From JAYFNU01 sp034933305 (GTDB lineage: Bacteria; Bacillota; Clostridia; Oscillospirales; Ruminococcaceae): 64,000 bases of DNA. A program made the translations under genes and the position numbers. This document shows positions 51,049 to 61,070 of the stretch, one piece after another; position 1 is the first letter of the stretch, and every line of letters starts with the position of its first letter. The DNA lies in NCBI GenBank assembly GCA_034933305.1, contig JAYFNU010000011.1, positions 19,460 to 83,459 of the forward strand, read 5' to 3'. The notes under the pieces are model-generated. The model was not told where the DNA came from. It was given only the letters and a program-made list of their open reading frames with translations, and ran no database searches.

Positions 51049-53457
51049 ATGGAATACGATTTCAAAGCGATCGAAAAAAAGTGGCAGGGGATCTGGGACG
51101 CCGAAAAGACCTTTGCGGCGAAGGACGACTACACGCTGCCGAAATTCTACGCGCTCGTCGAGTTCCCGTATCCGTCGGGCCAGGGGCTGCATGTCGGCCA
51201 CCCGCGCTCCTACACGGCGCTCGACATCGTCTCGCGCAAAAAGCGCATGCAGGGCTATAACGTGCTGTACCCGATGGGGTGGGACGCGTTCGGTCTGCCG
51301 ACCGAGAACTACGCGATGAAGAACCACATCCACCCGGCGAAGGTGACGCACGACAACGTCGCCCATTTCAAGCAGCAGCTCAAGTCGCTCGGCTTTTCCT
51401 TCGACTGGGACCGCGAGATCAACACCACCGACCCCGCGTATTACAAGTGGACGCAGTGGATCTTCTTGCAGCTCTACAAGCACGGGCTCGCCTATAAAAA
51501 AGAGATGTCGGTCAATTTCTGCACCGGCTGCAAGGTCGTGCTGGCGAACGAAGAGGTCGTCAACGGCGTGTGCGAGCGCTGCGGCAGCGAAGTCGTGCAC
51601 AAGGTCAAGAGTCAGTGGATGCTCGCCATCACGAAATACGCCGACCGGCTCGTCAGCGACCTCGACGACCTCGACTACATCGACCGCGTCAAGGTTCAGC
51701 AGCGGAACTGGATCGGCCGCTCGCACGGCGCGGAGGTCGATTTCGGCACGACGCTCGGCGACAAGCTGCGCGTGTACACGACGCGCCCCGACACGCTGTT
51801 CGGCGCGACGTACATGGTCATCTCGCCCGAGCACCCCATTCTCGACGCCTGGGCGGACAAGCTCGAAAACATCGGCGCCGTCAGGGCGTACCAGGCCGAG
51901 GCGGCGCGCAAGAGTGACTTTGAGCGCACCGAGATCGCGAAGGAGAAGACGGGCGTCGAGCTTCTGGGCGTGCGCGCGGTCAACCCGGTCAACAACCGGG
52001 AGATCCCGATTTTCATCTCCGACTATGTCCTCGCGACGTACGGCACGGGCGCCATCATGGCGGTCCCCGCGCACGACACGCGCGATTATGATTTTGCGAA
52101 GGCGTTCCATCTGCCCATCGTCGAGGTCGTCAGGGGCGGCGACATCGAAAAGGAAGCCTTCACCGACTGCGAGACGGGCGTGATGGTCAATTCCGGGTTC
52201 CTCGACGGGCTCTCTGTCGAGGACGCGAAGACGAAGATCACGGCCTGGCTCAAGGAAAACGGAAAAGGCGAGCCGAAGGTCAACTTCAAGCTGCGCGACT
52301 GGGTCTTCTCCCGTCAGCGCTACTGGGGCGAGCCCATTCCGATGGTCTGGTGCGAGAAATGCGGCTGGGTGCCGCTGCCCGAGAGCGAGCTGCCGCTGCA
52401 TCTGCCCGAGATCGAAAATTTCGAGCCGACGGACAACGGCGAATCGCCGCTGTCGAAGCTCGACAGCTGGGTCAACACGACCTGCCCGCACTGCGGCGGC
52501 CCGGCGAAGCGCGAGACGGACACGATGCCCCAGTGGGCGGGCTCGTCGTGGTACTTCCTGCGCTACTGCGACCCCCGCAACCCCGATGCCCTCGCGTCGA
52601 AGGAGGCCCTCGCGTACTGGACGCCCGTCGACTGGTACAACGGCGGCATGGAGCATACGACGCTGCATCTGCTGTACTCCCGCTTCTGGCACAAGTTCCT
52701 GTACGACATCGGCGTGGTGCCCACGAGCGAGCCGTACAAGAAGCGCACGAGCCACGGCATGATCCTCGGCGAGAACAACGAAAAGATGTCGAAGTCGCGC
52801 GGCAACGTCGTCAACCCCGACGAGATCGTGGGGCAGTACGGCGCGGACACCATGCGGCTGTACGAGATGTTCATCGGCGATTTCGAAAAGGCGGCGCCGT
52901 GGTCGAGCGCGAGCATCAAGGGCTGCAAGCGCTTCCTCGACCGCGTGTGGGCGCTGCAGGAGATGGTCACCGACGGCGACGGCTACTCGAAGGCGCTCGA
53001 GAGCGCCTTCCACCGCACGATCAAAAAGGTCGGCGACGACATCGAGACGCTCAAATTCAACACCGCCATCGCGGCGATGATGGCGCTGCTCAACGACATT
53101 TACGCGCAGAAGAGCGTGACGCGCGGCGAGCTGCGCACGCTGCTCGCGCTGCTCAATCCCTTCGCGCCGCACATGACGGAAGAGATGTGGCAGACGCTCG
53201 GCTTCGGCGGCCAGATCGCGCACAGCGCGTGGCCGTCGTACGACGAGGCAAAGTGCGCCGAGCAAAGCGCCGAGATCGCCGTGCAGATCAACGGCAAGGT
53301 CCGGGGCCGCGTTACGGTCGCCGCCGACGCCGACGCCGCGACGGCGCTCGCCGCCGCCAAGGCCGACGCGAAGATCGCCTGCGAGCTCTCGGGCAAAACG
53401 CTCGTCAAGGAGCTGTACGTCCCCGGCCGGCTCGTCAACCTCGTCGTGAAGCCGTGA
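51049..53457 (+). CDS. leuS: leucyl-tRNA synthetase
   Basis: The product is 802 residues from the ATG at 51049; an in-frame ATG at 51028 would add seven residues. Neither start has an ideal ribosome site, so I used conservation (EYDFKAIEKKWQ). Motifs are GLHVGHPRSYTALDIVSRKK (HIGH), the CP1 editing domain (~220-400) and NNEKMSKSRGNVVNPDEIV (KMSKS). The zinc-type insert near CPHCGGPAKRETD is present. It charges tRNA-Leu. The 84-base gap before it has no room for a T-box, unlike the acyl-CoA ligase genes further on. Confidence 0.96.
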   Translation: MEYDFKAIEKKWQGIWDAEKTFAAKDDYTLPKFYALVEFPYPSGQGLHVGHPRSYTALDIVSRKKRMQGYNVLYPMGWDAFGLPTENYAMKNHIHPAKVTHDNVAHFKQQLKSLGFSFDWDREINTTDPAYYKWTQWIFLQLYKHGLAYKKEMSVNFCTGCKVVLANEEVVNGVCERCGSEVVHKVKSQWMLAITKYADRLVSDLDDLDYIDRVKVQQRNWIGRSHGAEVDFGTTLGDKLRVYTTRPDTLFGATYMVISPEHPILDAWADKLENIGAVRAYQAEAARKSDFERTEIAKEKTGVELLGVRAVNPVNNREIPIFISDYVLATYGTGAIMAVPAHDTRDYDFAKAFHLPIVEVVRGGDIEKEAFTDCETGVMVNSGFLDGLSVEDAKTKITAWLKENGKGEPKVNFKLRDWVFSRQRYWGEPIPMVWCEKCGWVPLPESELPLHLPEIENFEPTDNGESPLSKLDSWVNTTCPHCGGPAKRETDTMPQWAGSSWYFLRYCDPRNPDALASKEALAYWTPVDWYNGGMEHTTLHLLYSRFWHKFLYDIGVVPTSEPYKKRTSHGMILGENNEKMSKSRGNVVNPDEIVGQYGADTMRLYEMFIGDFEKAAPWSSASIKGCKRFLDRVWALQEMVTDGDGYSKALESAFHRTIKKVGDDIETLKFNTAIAAMMALLNDIYAQKSVTRGELRTLLALLNPFAPHMTEEMWQTLGFGGQIAHSAWPSYDEAKCAEQSAEIAVQINGKVRGRVTVAADADAATALAAAKADAKIACELSGKTLVKELYVPGRLVNLVVKP

Positions 53458-53467
53458 GAAAAAACGT

Positions 53468-53496
53468 TGACAAGCACCCGCGCGCTGAGTATAATA
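53468..53496 (+). promoter_or_regulatory. promoter for rpsU
   Basis: Perfect TTGACA, 17 bases, perfect TATAAT, the strongest consensus promoter in the window. Confidence 0.85.
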
Positions 53497-53542
53497 ATAA
53501 CGTTGCAAAAAGCGACAAGTTCCCTGCAAGGGAGGGTAGACA

Positions 53543-53719
53543 GTGTCCGAAGTAAGAGTTAAAGAGAACGAAAGCCTTGACAGCGCGCTCCGCCGCTTTA
53601 AACGTCAGTGCGCTCGTTCCGGCGTCCTTGCCGAGGTTCGTAAGCGCGAGCATTACGAAAAACCCTCTGTGAAGCGCAAAAAGAAATCGGAAGCGGCACG
53701 CAAGCGCAAGTACAAATAA
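53543..53719 (+). CDS. rpsU: 30S ribosomal protein S21 (bS21)
   Basis: The product is 58 residues: a GTG start at 53543 with GGAGGG 6 bases upstream, then SEVRVKENESLDSALRRFKR, and a strongly basic C-terminus rich in KRKKK. It is easily missed because of its size. It binds near the anti-Shine-Dalgarno region of 16S rRNA. It has its own promoter and terminator. Confidence 0.97.
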   Translation: MSEVRVKENESLDSALRRFKRQCARSGVLAEVRKREHYEKPSVKRKKKSEAARKRKYK

Positions 53720-53724
53720 AGCCG

Positions 53725-53755
53725 AAAAGCTCCGGCAGCAGCCGGAGCTTTTTTG
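53725..53755 (+). terminator. intrinsic terminator after rpsU
   Basis: A 12-bp stem (AAAAGCTCCGGC) with an AGCA loop is followed by T-residues. Confidence 0.9.
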
Positions 53756-53773
53756 ATGTCCTTTTATACGCAG

Positions 53774-53809
53774 CAAAAAAAGAGAGGCGCGCCGCGCCTC
53801 TCTTTTTTT
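53774..53809. terminator. bidirectional intrinsic terminator
   Basis: A 10-bp stem (AGAGAGGCGC) with a GCC loop is flanked by an A-run on the left and TTTTTTT on the right. It mainly serves the minus-strand acyl-CoA ligase gene ending at 53840. Confidence 0.88.
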
Positions 53810-53839
53810 ATGAAGTCCGCGTCCGCGCCGCCTTTGCCG

Positions 53840-55504
<1,665 letters not shown>

Positions 55505-55526
55505 ACAAAGCCTCCGTCGGGAATAT

Positions 55527-55560
55527 AAAAAGCGTCCTGCTGTAAAAAACAACAGGACGC
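55527..55560 (-). terminator. T-box 1 terminator
   Basis: On the minus strand GCGTCCTGTTG pairs with CAGCAGGACGC and is followed by TTTTTAT, 23 bases before the ligase 1 start. Confidence 0.88.
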
Positions 55561-55812
55561 AGCAAATGCAGCCGCGCGGTACCACCCGCCTTCGCGCCCA
55601 AAGGGCGCGCTCTCCGCCGGAACCTTCATTCCGCCCGCCGTGTAACGTCGGCGGCTGCACGTCGGAGCCTACTCGGGGGATCCCCCTTTCAGTCCGCGAC
55701 TCGAAGGCTACTTCCGAAGGTCCCGAACGCGGCGATCTCAGCGTCCGCCGCTCTCTTGTGGATCGGGAGGATCTCCGTACTACTCCTCGTCACAGTCTTT
55801 GCGCTTTGCGAT
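55527..55812 (-). promoter_or_regulatory. T-box leader 1, specifier read as GUA (Val)
   Basis: The 366-base gap before ligase 1 is almost entirely this element. The antiterminator T-box sequence is GGGTGGTACCGCG (55575-55587). Stem I has GACGAGG, AGAGAG, and a 3' strand with CTTCG, GAAGTAG, CCTTCGAGTC. The upper stem CGGAG/CTTCG and lower GACGAGG/CCTTC pairings bracket GAAGTAG. By comparison with the glyQS leader (AAA-GGC-A), the specifier is GTA at 55709-55711, a valine codon. A GAGTAGGC segment typical of the stem II/III linker follows. Confidence 0.85.
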
Positions 55813-55820
55813 TTTAAGGT

Positions 55821-55849
55821 AGTTTAGCATAAAACGCGGGGGTTGTCAA
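55821..55849 (-). promoter_or_regulatory. promoter for T-box 1 / ligase 1
   Basis: On the minus strand TTGACA, 17 bases, TAAACT. It starts only 22 bases after the stop of the upstream dehydrogenase gene, and I see no terminator between them. Confidence 0.7.
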
Positions 55850-55870
55850 TCGCCCTTTTAAAGCGGAAAA

Positions 55871-56833
55871 TCAGTTGACCCTGTGGATGGGATGCCCTTC
55901 GACGAAGGCCCTGACGTTCTCCTCGCAGATGACCATGAGCCGGCGGCGCGCCTCGAGCGGCGCCCAGGCGATATGGGGCGTGAGCACGACGTTTTTCGCC
56001 GTGAGCAGCGGGTTGTCCGCTTTGGGCGGCTCGGTCGTCATGACGTCGAGCCCCGCGCCCCCGAGCTTGCCGCTGTTGAGCGCGTCGGCGAGCGCCTGAT
56101 CCTCGACGACGGGGCCGCGCGCGGTGTTGAGAAGCAGCGCGCCGTCCTTCATCTTTGCGATGTTCTCCCGGTTGATGAGGCCCTTCGTGTCGGGCGTCAG
56201 CGGGCAGTGCAGCGTCACGACGTCGCTGTTTCGGAAAAGCTCGTCGAGCGGCGCATACCGGATGCCGGCGTCGGCGACGGACGCGTCGGGTCCGCTGCGG
56301 CGGTTGTAGAGCACCTGCATGCCGAACGCGCGCGCGACTTGCGCGACGCGGCGGCCGATGGTGCCGAAGCCGATGATGCCCAGCGTTTTTCCGCAGATCT
56401 CCGTGACCGGGAAGTCGAGGAAGGAGAAGCCGTCGTTCTCGACCCAGCGCGGCCCGTGCGCGAGCGGGCTGTATTCGCCGACGTGCACGCACAGCTCGAG
56501 CAGCAGCGCGAAGGTGTGCTGCACGACCGACTCGGTGCTGTAGCCGGGCGCATTGCACACGGCGATGCCGCGGCGCGCGGCTTCCGCCGTGTCGATCATG
56601 TTGTAGCCCGTCGCGACGACGCAGACGAGCTTCAGGCGCGGCGCGGCGTCGAATTCGGCGGCGCCGAGCGGCGTCTTTGTGATGAAGACGACGTCGGCGT
56701 CCTTGATGCGCTCGCAGACGAGCTCCCTTGGCGTGCGGTCGTAGAGCGTCAGCTCGCCGAAGGCGCGGATGCCGTCCCACGGCACCTCCCCGAAAAACTG
56801 GACGTATTCGTCGAGCGATACCATTTTAAGCAT
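55871..56833 (-). CDS. D-2-hydroxyacid dehydrogenase (NAD-dependent)
   Basis: The product is 320 residues. The Rossmann motif is LGIIGFGTIGRRVAQVARAF. Catalytic parts are NTARGPVVEDQAL (Arg), DVMTTEPPKADNPLL (Glu) and LTPHIAWAPLEARR (His), as in glycerate/hydroxypyruvate reductase-type enzymes. It would interconvert a 2-keto acid and a D-2-hydroxy acid. The ATG overlaps the ligase 2 stop by 8 bases and has AAGGAG inside that gene, so it shares the T-box 2 transcript. This context suggests a branched 2-keto or 2-hydroxy acid, but the sequence does not fix the substrate. Confidence 0.9.
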   Translation of the reverse strand: MLKMVSLDEYVQFFGEVPWDGIRAFGELTLYDRTPRELVCERIKDADVVFITKTPLGAAEFDAAPRLKLVCVVATGYNMIDTAEAARRGIAVCNAPGYSTESVVQHTFALLLELCVHVGEYSPLAHGPRWVENDGFSFLDFPVTEICGKTLGIIGFGTIGRRVAQVARAFGMQVLYNRRSGPDASVADAGIRYAPLDELFRNSDVVTLHCPLTPDTKGLINRENIAKMKDGALLLNTARGPVVEDQALADALNSGKLGGAGLDVMTTEPPKADNPLLTAKNVVLTPHIAWAPLEARRRLMVICEENVRAFVEGHPIHRVN

Positions 56834-58511
56834 GTTCGTTCTCCTTATTCACCTTGTCGATGTCCTGCGCGCGGATGACGTTGTGGCGGATCTTGCCGCT
56901 GATGGTCTTCGGCAGCTCCTCGACGAACTCGATGGCGCGCGGGTATTTGTAGGGCGCCGTCAGGTGCTTGACGTAGTCCTGGATCTCCTTTTTGAGCGCG
57001 TCGGACGGCTCGTAGCCGCGCGCGAGCACGATGGTCGCCTTGACGAGCTGTCCGCGCAGCTCGTCGGGGATGCCCGTGACCGCGCACTCGAGGACCGACG
57101 GGTGCTCCATGATGACGCTCTCGATCTCGAACGGGCTGATGCGGTAGCCGCTCGATTTGATGAGGTCGTCCTTGCGCCCGACGAACCACAAGTAGCCGTC
57201 CTCGTCGCGCCACGCCGTGTCGCCCGTGTGGTAATAGCCGTCGTGCCAGGCGGCGGCGGTCGCCGCGGGGTCGTTGTAGTATTCCCGGAACATGCCGACG
57301 GGCTTGCCGTTTTTGGTGCTGATGCAGATCTCGCCCACGACGCCGGGCTCGACGGGCTGATCGTCGTCGTCGAGCAGCTCGATGTCGTACTGCGGGCTCG
57401 GGCGGCCCATCGAGCCGACGCGGTTTTGGGAGCCGACGGGATTGAAGACGGTCAGCGTCGTCTCCGTCTGCCCGAAGCCCTCCATGATGCGCAGACCCGT
57501 CGCGGCGAGGAAGCGGTTGTAGACCTCGGGGTTGAGCGCCTCGCCGGCCGTCGTCGCGTAGCGGATGGAGGACAGGTCGTATTTTTCAAAATCCTCATGG
57601 ATGAAGAAGCGGTACATCGTGGGCGGCGCGCAGAAGCTGGTGATCTTGTTGTCCTGCATGACCTGCAGCATGTCGTCGGCGTGGAAGCGGTCGAAGTCGT
57701 AGACGAAGACGGTGCTCTCGCACATCCACTGCCCGTAGAGCTTGCCCCAGACCGCCTTGCCCCAGCCCGTCTCGGCGATGGTGAAATGCAGCCCGCCGGG
57801 CTGGCAGTTGTGCCATTCGGCGCCCGTCATGATGTGGCCGACGGCGTAGGTGAAGGTATGCGCGGCGATCTTCGGGTAGCTCGTCGTGCCGGAGGTGAAG
57901 TACATGAGCATGATGTCCTCGGCCGCCGTGGCGTCGGCGCCCGCCGGGCGCGGAAAGACGTCGGACTGCGCGGCGAGGCCGGCGTCGTAGTCGAGCCAGC
58001 CGTCCCGCCGCCCGTTGACCATCATGCGCAGCTGCACCGTGGGGCACTCCGCGAGCGCCTCGTCGGCCGCGGCGGCGACATCGCCCTCGCCCGTGCAGAC
58101 GACGGCCTTGATGCCCGCGCGGTTGAAGCGGTAGACGAGATCCTTTTTCGTCAGCTGATAGGTCGCGGGCACGGCGATGGCGCCGAGCTTGCACAGACCC
58201 ATCATCGCCGACCAGAACTGATAATGGCGCTTGAGCACGAGCAGCACGACGTCGCCCTTGCGGATGCCCAGCGAGCGGAAATAGTTCGCCGCGCGGGCGC
58301 TGTCGCGCGAGACGTCCGCAAAGGTGAAGACGCGCTTTTCCTTGTCCTTCGACAGCCAGATCATGGCGGGCTTGTCCGGACTGCGCCGCGCGAGCTCGTC
58401 GACGACGTCGAACGCGAAGTTGAAGTTGTCCGGGTAGTGGAAATCCACCGCGCTCACGACGCCGTCCGCACCGTAGGTCTGGGTCATGAATTTCTTATAG
58501 ATCGGTTCCAT
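56826..58511 (-). CDS. AMP-forming acyl-CoA ligase 2 (medium-chain type), T-box regulated
   Basis: The product is 561 residues. Adenylation motifs are LMYFTSGTTSYPKIAAH (P-loop), MEGFGQTETT, YHTGDTAWRDEDGYLWFVGR, and the catalytic Lys in PKTISGKIRHNV. Length and motifs place it with medium-chain/branched acyl-CoA synthetases rather than with the long-chain FadD group. GAGGGGA precedes the ATG. A T-box with an AUC (Ile) specifier lies upstream. The 2-hydroxyacid dehydrogenase follows in the same transcript. I infer activation of a branched carboxylate such as 2-methylbutyrate; no sequence feature proves it. Confidence 0.9.
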   Translation of the reverse strand: MEPIYKKFMTQTYGADGVVSAVDFHYPDNFNFAFDVVDELARRSPDKPAMIWLSKDKEKRVFTFADVSRDSARAANYFRSLGIRKGDVVLLVLKRHYQFWSAMMGLCKLGAIAVPATYQLTKKDLVYRFNRAGIKAVVCTGEGDVAAAADEALAECPTVQLRMMVNGRRDGWLDYDAGLAAQSDVFPRPAGADATAAEDIMLMYFTSGTTSYPKIAAHTFTYAVGHIMTGAEWHNCQPGGLHFTIAETGWGKAVWGKLYGQWMCESTVFVYDFDRFHADDMLQVMQDNKITSFCAPPTMYRFFIHEDFEKYDLSSIRYATTAGEALNPEVYNRFLAATGLRIMEGFGQTETTLTVFNPVGSQNRVGSMGRPSPQYDIELLDDDDQPVEPGVVGEICISTKNGKPVGMFREYYNDPAATAAAWHDGYYHTGDTAWRDEDGYLWFVGRKDDLIKSSGYRISPFEIESVIMEHPSVLECAVTGIPDELRGQLVKATIVLARGYEPSDALKKEIQDYVKHLTAPYKYPRAIEFVEELPKTISGKIRHNVIRAQDIDKVNKENEHA

Positions 58512-58523
58512 AGCAGTCCCCTC

Positions 58524-58561
58524 ACAAAAATAAAAGCCCCCGTCCCGACCGGGACGAAGGC
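58524..58561 (-). terminator. T-box 2 terminator
   Basis: On the minus strand GCCTTCGTCCC pairs (with G-U pairs) to GGGACGGGGGC around a GGTC loop and is followed by TTTTATTTTT. Confidence 0.85.
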
Positions 58562-58792
58562 ATGCTCCGCGTTACCACCCGCATTGCCGCAAAAAAGCGG
58601 CCGCTCGCCGCGCGTCCATAAACGCGCGCCCCGTTAACGGAGGGCTCCGGCGCCGCCTACTTTGTTCGGCAGCGCGGCTCGGGGGTGATGCGAAGACCCG
58701 CCGCGGCGCCGCCTTTCACCAAACGGCGGCTCTCTTGTGGCCCGGTTCGCGGTCTTCTTGTCCCTGTCTGCGCCTTTGAAAAAGAATATTTG
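58524..58792 (-). promoter_or_regulatory. T-box leader 2, specifier read as AUC (Ile)
   Basis: The 319-base gap before ligase 2 is this leader. The T-box sequence is GGGTGGTAACGCG (58568-58580), a variant of the usual TGGNACCGCG. Stem I shows AGAGAG, GTTTGGTG in the apical loop, and an upper stem GAAGACC/GGTCTTC next to the specifier loop. The loop strand reads GCATCA, closed by GGG/CCC, giving the specifier ATC at 58687-58689, an isoleucine codon followed by the usual purine. AAAGTAGGC matches the linker to stem II/III. Confidence 0.85.
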
Positions 58793-58798
58793 TCTTAC

Positions 58799-58827
58799 AA
58801 TATATACGAACGGACGGAAAAAGTCAA
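58799..58827 (-). promoter_or_regulatory. promoter for T-box 2 / ligase 2
   Basis: On the minus strand TTGACT, 17 bases, TATATT, beginning 4 bases after the stop of the upstream DUF2752 gene. Confidence 0.65.
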
Positions 58828-58830
58828 CCG

Positions 58831-59250
58831 TTATTGCAGCGGAGGCAGCACGCCCGTGTTGCGCAGCACGCAGAACACGACGGCGCAGGCGAGCACCGCG
58901 ACGACGCACGGCACCAGCCATCGGAAGGGCCTGTTTGTGCCGCCGAGCGCCTGCGCCGCCTCGAACGCCACCACGGCGAGCCAGAACGCGCCGAGGAGCA
59001 GCGGCACGGGGTTGAGCGCGAGCGAGCGTGCAACGTCGAACGACAGCAGCGCCCCGACCGCCCGCGTCGCGCCGCACGTCAGGCAGCAGTAGCCCGTGAT
59101 GCGGTAGAACGCGCAGGGCCAGAAGCGCAGCCCCAGCCGGAAGAACAGCAGCGCGGCGGCCAAAGCCGCCGCGCCCGCCGCGAGATGCACAAAAAGAAGC
59201 GTGCGGCTGCGGTGCCGCATGAGCGCCCGCTTAAAGCTGGGTGCCTTCAT
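58831..59250 (-). CDS. DUF2752 membrane protein
   Basis: The product is 139 residues with three hydrophobic segments (LLFVHLAAGAAALAAALLFF, LGAFWLAVVAFEAA, LVPCVVAVLACAVVFCVL). The family motif is CAFYRITGYCCLTCGATRAV, which is a cysteine-rich loop (CLTCG), followed by ALNPVPLLL. I use the ATG at 59250, which overlaps the preceding zinc-ribbon gene by 20 bases; an ATG at 59220 would be equally plausible because neither has a clear ribosome site. The function is unknown. It often accompanies TM2- or zinc-ribbon-type membrane proteins, as here. Confidence 0.8.
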   Translation of the reverse strand: MKAPSFKRALMRHRSRTLLFVHLAAGAAALAAALLFFRLGLRFWPCAFYRITGYCCLTCGATRAVGALLSFDVARSLALNPVPLLLGAFWLAVVAFEAAQALGGTNRPFRWLVPCVVAVLACAVVFCVLRNTGVLPPLQ

Positions 59251-59851
59251 AGCCGCTCATGAATTCGTCCATCAGCGTGGGATCCTTCATGGCCGCGACG
59301 ACGGCGATGATCATGACGATGCCCAGCAGGATGCCGATGCTGCCGCAGACGATGCCGACGATGGCCTGCGAGCGCTTGTTGCTCTTGAGGCCGAGGATGC
59401 CGAAGACGAGGCCGCAGATGCCAAGCACGAGGCCGCCGATGGCCGTCATGCAGCAGGGCAGCGAGGCGATGCCGCAGATCATGCCGGCGGTGCCCGCCCA
59501 GTCCTTCGAGGCGTCGCCCGTCAGCGGCGACACGCCCGCATAGCCCGTGAAATTGCCGGCATAGGGATTGGGCGCGGCCTTCGGCTGCGCCTGACCGTAG
59601 GTCGGGAAGACGGGCGTGTTCACCGGCTTGTAGCTTTCCGCGGGCGTCTGCTGAACGCTTTCCGCGGGGCTCTGCGCGGGCTTTTCGTCGCTCCGGACGG
59701 GCTTTTCTTCGCTCTGCGCGGGCTGCTCGGGGGCCGGCTCGCTGTCGACGCCGTACAGCGGAAGGGATTGCTCGGCGAGCTTTGCGCCGCAGCCGGAGCA
59801 GTAAAGCGCGTCGTCGGGATTGGACGCGCCGCACGATTTACAGATCATCAT
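59231..59851 (-). CDS. zinc-ribbon membrane protein (DUF4190-like)
   Basis: The product is 206 residues. An N-terminal zinc ribbon (CKSCGASNPDDALYCSGCG) is followed by a long Pro/Glu/Ser linker with repeated EEKP/DEKP/SPAES units and two membrane segments (MTAIGGLVLGICGLVFGILG and AIVGIVCGSIGILLGIVMII) near the C-terminus. AAGGAG lies 5-8 bases upstream of tandem ATGs at 59851 and 59848. It follows dapL by 31 bases. The function is unknown; the ribbon is the same type as in the clostripain-like and SPFH genes of this window. Confidence 0.82.
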   Translation of the reverse strand: MMICKSCGASNPDDALYCSGCGAKLAEQSLPLYGVDSEPAPEQPAQSEEKPVRSDEKPAQSPAESVQQTPAESYKPVNTPVFPTYGQAQPKAAPNPYAGNFTGYAGVSPLTGDASKDWAGTAGMICGIASLPCCMTAIGGLVLGICGLVFGILGLKSNKRSQAIVGIVCGSIGILLGIVMIIAVVAAMKDPTLMDEFMSGYEGTQL

Positions 59852-59882
59852 CAAAACTCCTTGTTGTTATAAAGATTCATGT

Positions 59883-61058
59883 TCATTGCGCGAGCGCCGC
59901 CGCGATGCGCGCCGCGGCGCGCTGGGTGTTTTCCCGCGTGCCGAACGCCGTCAGGCGGCAGTAGCCCTCGCCGTTCGCGCCGAAGCCCGCGCCGGGCGTG
60001 CACACGACGTTCGCCCTGTCGAGCAGGAGGTCGAAGACGTCCCACGATGCGCGGCCGCCGCAGTCGAACCAGATGTACGGCGAGTTTTTCCCGCCGAAAT
60101 AGCGGATGCCCGCGCCGGCGAGCGCCGCGCCGAGCGTTTCGGCGTTGGCTCTATAATAGTCGATATTCGCGTCAATTTCAAGCGCTCCCTGCGCCGTGAA
60201 AACCGCCTGCGCGCCGCGCTGGACGATGTAGGAGGTGCCGTTGTACTTTGCCGCCGCCCGGCGCGCCCACAGCTCGCGCAGGCTCTGTCCGTCGCGCGAG
60301 AGCTCCTTCGGCACGACCATCCAGCCGCAGCGGGTGCCGGTGAAGCCCGCCGTCTTGGAAAAAGAGCAGAACTCGATCGCGCAGCGGTCGGCGCCGTCGA
60401 TCTCATAGATGCTGCGCGGCAGGGCCGGATCGGCGATAAAGCGCTCGTAGGCCGCGTCGTAGAGGATGACCGCGCCGCAGTCGTTCGCATAATCGACCCA
60501 CGCGCGCAGGCCTTCTTTCGTATAGACCGCGCCCGTCGGGTTGTTCGGCGAGCAGAGATAGACGAGATCGGCCGGCGCCTGCGGCGGCCCCGGCAGGAAG
60601 CCGTTTTCGGGCGTGCCCGCCGCATAGAGGATGCGGCTGCCCGCGATGACGCTCGCGTCGACGTACGCGGGGTAGACGGGGTCGGGGATGACGGCCGCCG
60701 CGCCCGGCTCGAAGAGATCGAGCACGGCGCCGAGGTCGTTTTTGGCGCCGTCGCCGATGAAGATGTCCTTCGCCGGCACGTCGGCGCCCCGCGCCCTGTA
60801 GTAGTCGCTGACGGCGTCGCGCAGGAAAGCGTAGCCCTCGTAGGGGCCGTAGCCGCGGAAGGTCGCGGCATCGCCCATCTCGTCGGCCGCGCGCCGGAGC
60901 GCCGCGACCACCGTCGGCGCGAGCGGCCGCGTCACGTCGCCGATGCCCATGCTGACGATCTCGCAGCCGGGATGGGCGTTCTTATAGTCCGCGACGCGCT
61001 GCGCCACCTCGGCGAACAGATAGTTTTTGACCATGCGTGCGTAATTCGGGTTGATCAT
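59883..61058 (-). CDS. dapL: LL-diaminopimelate aminotransferase
   Basis: The product is 391 residues, a fold-type I PLP enzyme. It converts tetrahydrodipicolinate straight to LL-diaminopimelate, bypassing the succinylase and acetylase routes. Motifs are VSMGIGDVTRPLAP near the N-terminus, FIGDGAKNDLGAVLDLF, YLCSPNNPTGAVYTKEGL, the PLP lysine in EFCSFSKTAGFTGTRCGWMV and TPGAGFGANGEGYCRL. It lies 12 bases downstream of dapF, so LL-DAP made here is epimerised by the neighbour. Confidence 0.95.
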   Translation of the reverse strand: MINPNYARMVKNYLFAEVAQRVADYKNAHPGCEIVSMGIGDVTRPLAPTVVAALRRAADEMGDAATFRGYGPYEGYAFLRDAVSDYYRARGADVPAKDIFIGDGAKNDLGAVLDLFEPGAAAVIPDPVYPAYVDASVIAGSRILYAAGTPENGFLPGPPQAPADLVYLCSPNNPTGAVYTKEGLRAWVDYANDCGAVILYDAAYERFIADPALPRSIYEIDGADRCAIEFCSFSKTAGFTGTRCGWMVVPKELSRDGQSLRELWARRAAAKYNGTSYIVQRGAQAVFTAQGALEIDANIDYYRANAETLGAALAGAGIRYFGGKNSPYIWFDCGGRASWDVFDLLLDRANVVCTPGAGFGANGEGYCRLTAFGTRENTQRAAARIAAALAQ

Positions 61059-61070
61059 GGCGCGCTCTCC

